A stretch of 9,244 bases of DNA from NCBI GenBank assembly GCA_013694835.1, contig JACDBP010000134.1, forward strand, positions 1 through 9,244, written 5' to 3'. A model generated the notes under the pieces. It worked only from the letters and a program-made list of their open reading frames with translations, searched no databases and was not told the origin of the DNA. A program made the translations under genes and the position numbers. Of the stretch, positions 5,782 through 9,244 are shown piece after piece (the first letter of the stretch is position 1; each line of letters opens with the position of its first letter). Origin of the DNA: Chloroflexota bacterium. Its GTDB lineage: Bacteria > Chloroflexota > Limnocylindria > Limnocylindrales > CSP1-4.

Positions 5782-6683
5782 CCAGCGTCCCCGAACGGTC
5801 CCGCGACGCCGCCGGGGCGACCCGGGTCGTCCGCGGCGGCCGCTTCCGGGTCGGCGGCGTCGTGCGCTTCGTCTTCATCGGCGTCTACGTGGCATTCCTG
5901 CTCCTGCCGCTCTACTGGATGGCGGTCACGTCCATCAAGTCGCAGGACGACCAGCTCTCCGACCCACCCGTCTGGTTCCCCTCAGACCCCACGTCGGTCA
6001 ACTTCGCCGACGCGCTCAACCGCTTCAACGGCTGGAAGGGCCTCCAGAACTCGCTCATCATTGCACTCGTCACGACCGTGCTTGCGGTCGCTCTCGGGAC
6101 GACCGCGGCCTACTCGATGGCCCGCTTCCGCACCGGCGGAAAGCACCTTGCGTTCTGGTTCCTCTCACAACGCCTGATGCCGCCGATCGCGGTCATCATC
6201 CCTATCTTCTTGCTCTACAGCCGTTACTCCGAGGAGTGGTTCGGGGTCACCTTGATCGACACCCGGATCGGGCTGATTCTGCTCTACACGGTCTTCGCGC
6301 TGCCGTTCACGGTCTGGATGATGTACGCCTACTTCCGGCAGATGCCGGCCGAGCTCGAGGAGGCCGCGCTCGTCGACGGCTGCTCTCGGCTTCAGGCGCT
6401 GCTGAAGATCGCCTGGCCGCTCGCCGCGCCGGGCATCGTCTCGGCCGCCGCGTTCGCCTTCATCTTCGCATGGACCGAGTTTCTCTTCGCCCAGGTGCTC
6501 GGCCGCAGCGAGGCGGTGACGGTTCCGGTCGCTCTAGCCGGGATGATCACGTTCTTCCAGGGCAACCTGTATGGGCAGGCGAGCGCCCTGACGGTCGTCT
6601 CGCTGGTCCCCGCCGTTCTGCTCGGAATCCTCGTGCAGAGGCACCTCGTGCGCGGGCTCACGCTCGGCGCCGTGCAGGGATGA
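5778..6683 (+). CDS. ABC transporter permease, CUT1/MalG-like
   Basis: The second membrane subunit, 301 residues, pairing with the preceding permease to form the translocation path. The GTG start at 5778 overlaps the previous stop by four bases and is preceded by GGAAGAGG (5766-5773); the frame remains open far upstream, but only as a shadow of the first permease. About 30 mostly polar, basic residues precede the first span (FVFIGVYVAFLLLPLYWMAV). This is followed by the MalG-type TSIKS segment and a periplasmic-side loop. The EAA loop begins at Glu195 (EAALVDGCS, ending WPLAAPGI) and has the conserved Gly for contacting the ATPase. The stop overlaps the hydrolase start as ATGA. Family assignment is firm; substrate is not deducible. 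Confidence 0.94.
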   Translation: MTSVPERSRDAAGATRVVRGGRFRVGGVVRFVFIGVYVAFLLLPLYWMAVTSIKSQDDQLSDPPVWFPSDPTSVNFADALNRFNGWKGLQNSLIIALVTTVLAVALGTTAAYSMARFRTGGKHLAFWFLSQRLMPPIAVIIPIFLLYSRYSEEWFGVTLIDTRIGLILLYTVFALPFTVWMMYAYFRQMPAELEEAALVDGCSRLQALLKIAWPLAAPGIVSAAAFAFIFAWTEFLFAQVLGRSEAVTVPVALAGMITFFQGNLYGQASALTVVSLVPAVLLGILVQRHLVRGLTLGAVQG

Positions 6684-7411
6684 GACGCGTCGCGGCCGTC
6701 GGTGTCTCCGCGATAGCGCTGCTCGGCGCGGTCGCCGCTTCGGCGGACGCGCGCTGCAGGATCACGGGGCCGTTCGGGGCGGGGCGAGCGCAGGTCTCGC
6801 TGCTGAGACCGGCCGCTCCCCCCAAGAGCGTCGTTCTCTTCGCCCACGGCTGGACTGCGGTCGAGCCGACCGACTGGCATCGTCCACGGTTCGACCACCT
6901 CTGCGCACGCGGCAGCCTCGTCGTCTTTCCCCGTTACCAGATCGACGGGCTCGACAGCTGGCAGCAGGCGGTCGACGGCTTTCGGCGTGGCGTCCAGATC
7001 GGCTTCGGGAGAATAGGTCAGGACGGGCTTCCCGTCGTTGCCGCCGGGTTCTCGTTCGGAGGTGCCCTCGTGAACTACTACGCGGGCCATGCCATCCGCT
7101 GGGGCGTTCCCGTCCCGCGGAGCGTGCTGAGCATCTTCCCGACCGCGAGGGTGCCCGGAAGGTCCGCCGGCACGCCCCCGAAGTCCGTCCGTTTCACCCT
7201 CCTCGCCGGCGATCGGGACGATGTCGTCGGCACGACCGGCGCCCAGGACTTCTTGCTCTGGCTGAAGGGCCATCCCGCCGCCAGGAAGACCTATCGGCTG
7301 ATTCGCTCGAACACCGCTCTCACGGCGAGCCACGAGGCACCGAAGGAGACCACGCCCTCCGCGACGCGAGTGTTCTGGTCGCCGATCGACGCCATGGTTC
7401 CCACCGGATGA
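6680..7411 (+). CDS. Secreted alpha/beta hydrolase
   Basis: A 243-residue serine hydrolase predicted to act outside the cytoplasm. A Sec-type signal occupies residues 1-24: basic MRR, a hydrophobic core, and an ASADA cleavage-like end. The fold's catalytic elements are all visible: oxyanion-side AHGW (55-58), nucleophile Ser125 in GFSFGG, acid Asp180 in GDRDDVV, and His218 in SHEAP. Two cysteines (26 and 75) could form a disulfide after export. The small size resembles dienelactone-hydrolase or acyl-esterase-type enzymes, but the substrate cannot be read. ATG 6680 overlaps the permease stop as ATGA, and its own stop overlaps the oxidoreductase start. It is therefore embedded in the transporter operon. 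The likely job is to release an importable sugar or acid from an ester or lactone; this is inference from context. Confidence 0.85.
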   Translation: MRRVAAVGVSAIALLGAVAASADARCRITGPFGAGRAQVSLLRPAAPPKSVVLFAHGWTAVEPTDWHRPRFDHLCARGSLVVFPRYQIDGLDSWQQAVDGFRRGVQIGFGRIGQDGLPVVAAGFSFGGALVNYYAGHAIRWGVPVPRSVLSIFPTARVPGRSAGTPPKSVRFTLLAGDRDDVVGTTGAQDFLLWLKGHPAARKTYRLIRSNTALTASHEAPKETTPSATRVFWSPIDAMVPTG

Positions 7412-8481
7412 GCGAGCAGACCTACACGCAAGGCATGGCGCGCCCGGACGTGGACATCGGTGGGCGAGGGCGCGAGCTGCGACCGGTCGGCGAGCGGACG
7501 ACGCTCGTCACCGGCGGCGCAGGGTTCATCGGTGGTCACCTCGTGCGGGCGCTCCTCGACACGGGCCGCAAGGTCGTCGTGCTCGACGTCCGCGGGTTCG
7601 TTCCCGAGGCACGCTTCGCGATCGGCGAGCAGGTCGACCAGCTCCCCGTCGAGTTCGCGTCGATCGGCGACCAAGCGCGCGTGCTCGACGTGTTCCGCAT
7701 CCACCGGCCCGACGAGGTCGTGCACGCAGGGATGATCCTCGACCCAGCGTACCTCGCCACGAACCGGTCGACGGCGTTCCAGGTCAACGTCGGCGGCGTC
7801 ATCAACCTGGTCGAGGCGATGATCGCGTTCGACGTACCTCGGCTCGTCAACTTCTCCTCGATCGGCGTGCTGCCGCGGGTGATGTACCAGCCGATCGACG
7901 GGAACCATCCGATCCTCCTAGCCGACGCCGGCCCGGGGACCGACTTCTACGGGTCGACGAAGGCGGCGGCCGAGGCGATGCTCTACGCGTACAACCAGGC
8001 ACTCGGGCTCGACTTCCGCACCATCCGCCCCTCTGCCGTGTATGGCCTGGGGATGAACCAGTACGTCGGCCCGATCAAGGCGATGGTCGAGAATGCCGTG
8101 CGTGGCGACCCGGCGCATTTCGAGCTTGGAGGCGCCCACCCGCGCGCCTACACGCACGTCCGCGACATCGCGGGGCTGGTGATCGCCATGCTCGACGCGT
8201 CCGACGACGCCGACCGGATCTTCTACGGGTCGGCTGGCGGCCAGTTGGTGACGACGACCGAGGTCGCAGAGATCGTGCGCGAGCTCGTGCCCGGCGCGGA
8301 CGTGGAGATCGGCGAGGAGCTTTCCGAGGCCGAGAAGCCTGTCGTCGCGCTGCGGGGCGAGCTCTCGATCGAGAACGCACGCTCGCAGCTCGGCTGGGAA
8401 CCGCACTACGCCTCGATCAGGGACGGCATTGCGCAGTACGTCGAGCAGTATCGCGCCTTCCACGAGTCGCTGACCCGGTAG
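7408..8481 (+). CDS. NAD-dependent epimerase/dehydratase-family protein (extended SDR)
   Basis: A 357-residue cytoplasmic Rossmann-fold oxidoreductase. The dinucleotide site is GGAGFIG (36-42), with Asp60 at the end of the second strand favouring NAD over NADP. Catalytic residues are Ser150/Ser151 in NFSSIG and the pair Tyr181/Lys185 in FYGSTK. The substrate half includes RPSAVYGLGM and HVRDIAG, both typical of extended SDRs such as nucleotide-sugar epimerases and uronate dehydrogenase. About 30 polar residues precede the fold, and ATG 7435 is a possible shorter start. ATG 7408 is preferred because it forms an ATGA overlap with the hydrolase. No glycosyltransferase or nucleotide-sugar gene is near, so a catabolic role (oxidising or epimerising the imported sugar or acid) is more likely than cell-wall sugar synthesis. 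Exact reaction unknown. Confidence 0.9.
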   Translation: MSEQTYTQGMARPDVDIGGRGRELRPVGERTTLVTGGAGFIGGHLVRALLDTGRKVVVLDVRGFVPEARFAIGEQVDQLPVEFASIGDQARVLDVFRIHRPDEVVHAGMILDPAYLATNRSTAFQVNVGGVINLVEAMIAFDVPRLVNFSSIGVLPRVMYQPIDGNHPILLADAGPGTDFYGSTKAAAEAMLYAYNQALGLDFRTIRPSAVYGLGMNQYVGPIKAMVENAVRGDPAHFELGGAHPRAYTHVRDIAGLVIAMLDASDDADRIFYGSAGGQLVTTTEVAEIVRELVPGADVEIGEELSEAEKPVVALRGELSIENARSQLGWEPHYASIRDGIAQYVEQYRAFHESLTR

Positions 8482-8537
8482 AGGGCGAACGCGATGGGTC
8501 GCCCGCGTAGCCCCACTGCGACCCTCCGCCCGGCACG
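8482..8537 (+). other. Two mutually exclusive hairpins before the dehydrogenase gene
   Basis: GGGCGA (8483-8488) pairs with TCGCCC (8499-8504), a 6-bp stem with a 10-base loop. GGGTCGC (8496-8502) pairs with GCGACCC (8518-8524), a 7-bp stem with a 15-base loop. The two stems share TCGC (8499-8502), so only one can form. The gap has no purine-rich ribosome site next to the ATG at 8538, and no T-run marks a terminator. It is the only non-overlapping junction in the downstream half of the operon and may tune expression of the last gene. Confidence 0.5.
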
Positions 8538-9244
8538 ATGACCTACAGCGTCGCGCTGCTTCCGGGCGACGGGATCGGCCCCGAGGTGGTCGGCGAGGCG
8601 GTGCGGGTGCTCGAGCATGTCGAGCGTGTCAGCGGCGGAGACGTCGCGTTCCGGTTCGAGGCATTCGAGATCGGGGCCGGCGCCTGGCGCCGCACCGGAG
8701 CGGCGATCTCCGACAAGACGGTTGCCGCCTGCGCGGCAGCGGACGCGATGCTGCTCGGCGCGGCGGGGCTCCCGGATGCGCGGCACGCGGACGGTCGCGA
8801 GGCGGGGTCGGACGCCATGTTTCGCCTCCGCTTCGGGCTCGACCTTTACGCCGGGATCCGGCCCGTCCGGCTCTACCCCGGGTGCCCGACACCGCTGCGC
8901 GACCCGGGACCGGGCATCGACTACGTGATCGTGCGCGAGAACGTCGAGGGCATGTACGCGGCCCGCCACGGTGGCAGCCGCGTCGAGGGCGAGGTCGCGG
9001 CGGACACGAGCATCATCACTCGAGCTGGCACACGGCGGATCGTGGAGCGGGCGTTTGCGGTCGCGACCACGCGCTCGGGCGCACCGGCGGACGGCGTCTC
9101 GCGCGTGACGTGTGTCGACAAGGCGAACGTGCTCGCCTCGTACGCGTTCTTCCGCGAGGTCGCGACCGCGGTGGCGGCGGCGCACCCTGACATCGCCTTC
9201 GAGGCGGTGTACGTCGACGCCGCCGCGCTCTACCTCGTGCAGCG
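8538..9244 (+). CDS. Isocitrate/isopropylmalate-dehydrogenase-family enzyme, N-terminal part (cut by window end)
   Basis: The first 235 residues of a metal- and NAD(P)-dependent beta-decarboxylating dehydrogenase, which oxidises a 2-hydroxy acid and releases CO2. The ATG is fixed by the canonical N-terminus VALLPGDGIGPEV. Active-site residues fall in the family register: Arg98 and Arg108 (ten apart, in LRFGLDLYAGIRP), Arg133 in VRENVEGMY, Tyr140, Lys195 in VDKANVL, and metal-binding Asp227 in YVDAAA. By comparison with Thermus isopropylmalate dehydrogenase, spacing from Lys to Asp is conserved. RENVEGMY is closer to isocitrate, homoisocitrate or tartrate dehydrogenase-like sequences than to true LeuB. 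No leucine genes are adjacent, and operon-end placement points to catabolism of the transported compound. The C-terminal half, including the remaining metal Asp residues and the nucleotide-specificity loop, is outside the window. No Shine-Dalgarno is visible. Confidence 0.9.
   Translation, partial: MTYSVALLPGDGIGPEVVGEAVRVLEHVERVSGGDVAFRFEAFEIGAGAWRRTGAAISDKTVAACAAADAMLLGAAGLPDARHADGREAGSDAMFRLRFGLDLYAGIRPVRLYPGCPTPLRDPGPGIDYVIVRENVEGMYAARHGGSRVEGEVAADTSIITRAGTRRIVERAFAVATTRSGAPADGVSRVTCVDKANVLASYAFFREVATAVAAAHPDIAFEAVYVDAAALYLVQ

Noticed and set aside
1..9244. CRISPR array, tRNA, rRNA, riboswitch, defence or toxin-antitoxin genes
   Set aside because: No regularly spaced repeats, cloverleaf-like segments, conserved aptamer cores or recognisable defence or toxin domains were seen on either strand.

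Overview
The window is visibly GC-rich and uses GTG and ATG starts with strong C/G preference at third codon positions. It has apparently leaderless promoters and tightly overlapping genes. This fits a high-GC actinomycete-type genome. The form of the sugar-transporter ATPase and the Tat-exported binding protein suggest Thermoleophilia or a relative, but that placement is inference from style and not from a marker gene.

Layout: (1) 3-551, the 3' part of an IS481-type transposase reading in from the left edge. (2) 588-1804, minus strand, a two-gene unit: a FadR/FCD-type GntR regulator followed, with a 4-base GTGA overlap, by a methylmalonyl-CoA-epimerase-like VOC protein. (3) 1805-1876, a compact divergent control region. 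Both outward promoters look leaderless and share a 25-bp dyad. (4) 1877-8481, plus strand, a transport and catabolism operon: MalK/UgpC-type ATPase, Tat-signal solute-binding protein, two CUT1-type permeases, a secreted alpha/beta hydrolase and an NAD-dependent epimerase/dehydratase-family oxidoreductase. From the first permease to the oxidoreductase each gene overlaps the next by 4 bases (GTGA, ATGA, ATGA). (5) 8538 to the right edge, the start of a decarboxylating dehydrogenase of the isocitrate/isopropylmalate family, cut by the window end.

Reading as a system: the exported hydrolase would trim an esterified or conjugated substrate outside the membrane. The binding protein, two permeases and dedicated ATPase would import the product, and the two NAD-type dehydrogenases would oxidise and decarboxylate it. 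The divergent GntR protein would sense an organic or sugar acid and control both arms from the shared operator. The substrate cannot be read from the sequence. The combination looks like an uncharacterised sugar/sugar-acid utilisation locus rather than a defence or mobile system.

RNA-level structure is notable at two junctions. A perfect 13-bp hairpin lies at the binding-protein/permease boundary (4874-4902), and two mutually exclusive hairpins fill the 56-nt gap before the last gene (8482-8537). No tRNA, rRNA, CRISPR array or riboswitch was recognised, and no gene-free stretch exceeds 300 bases.
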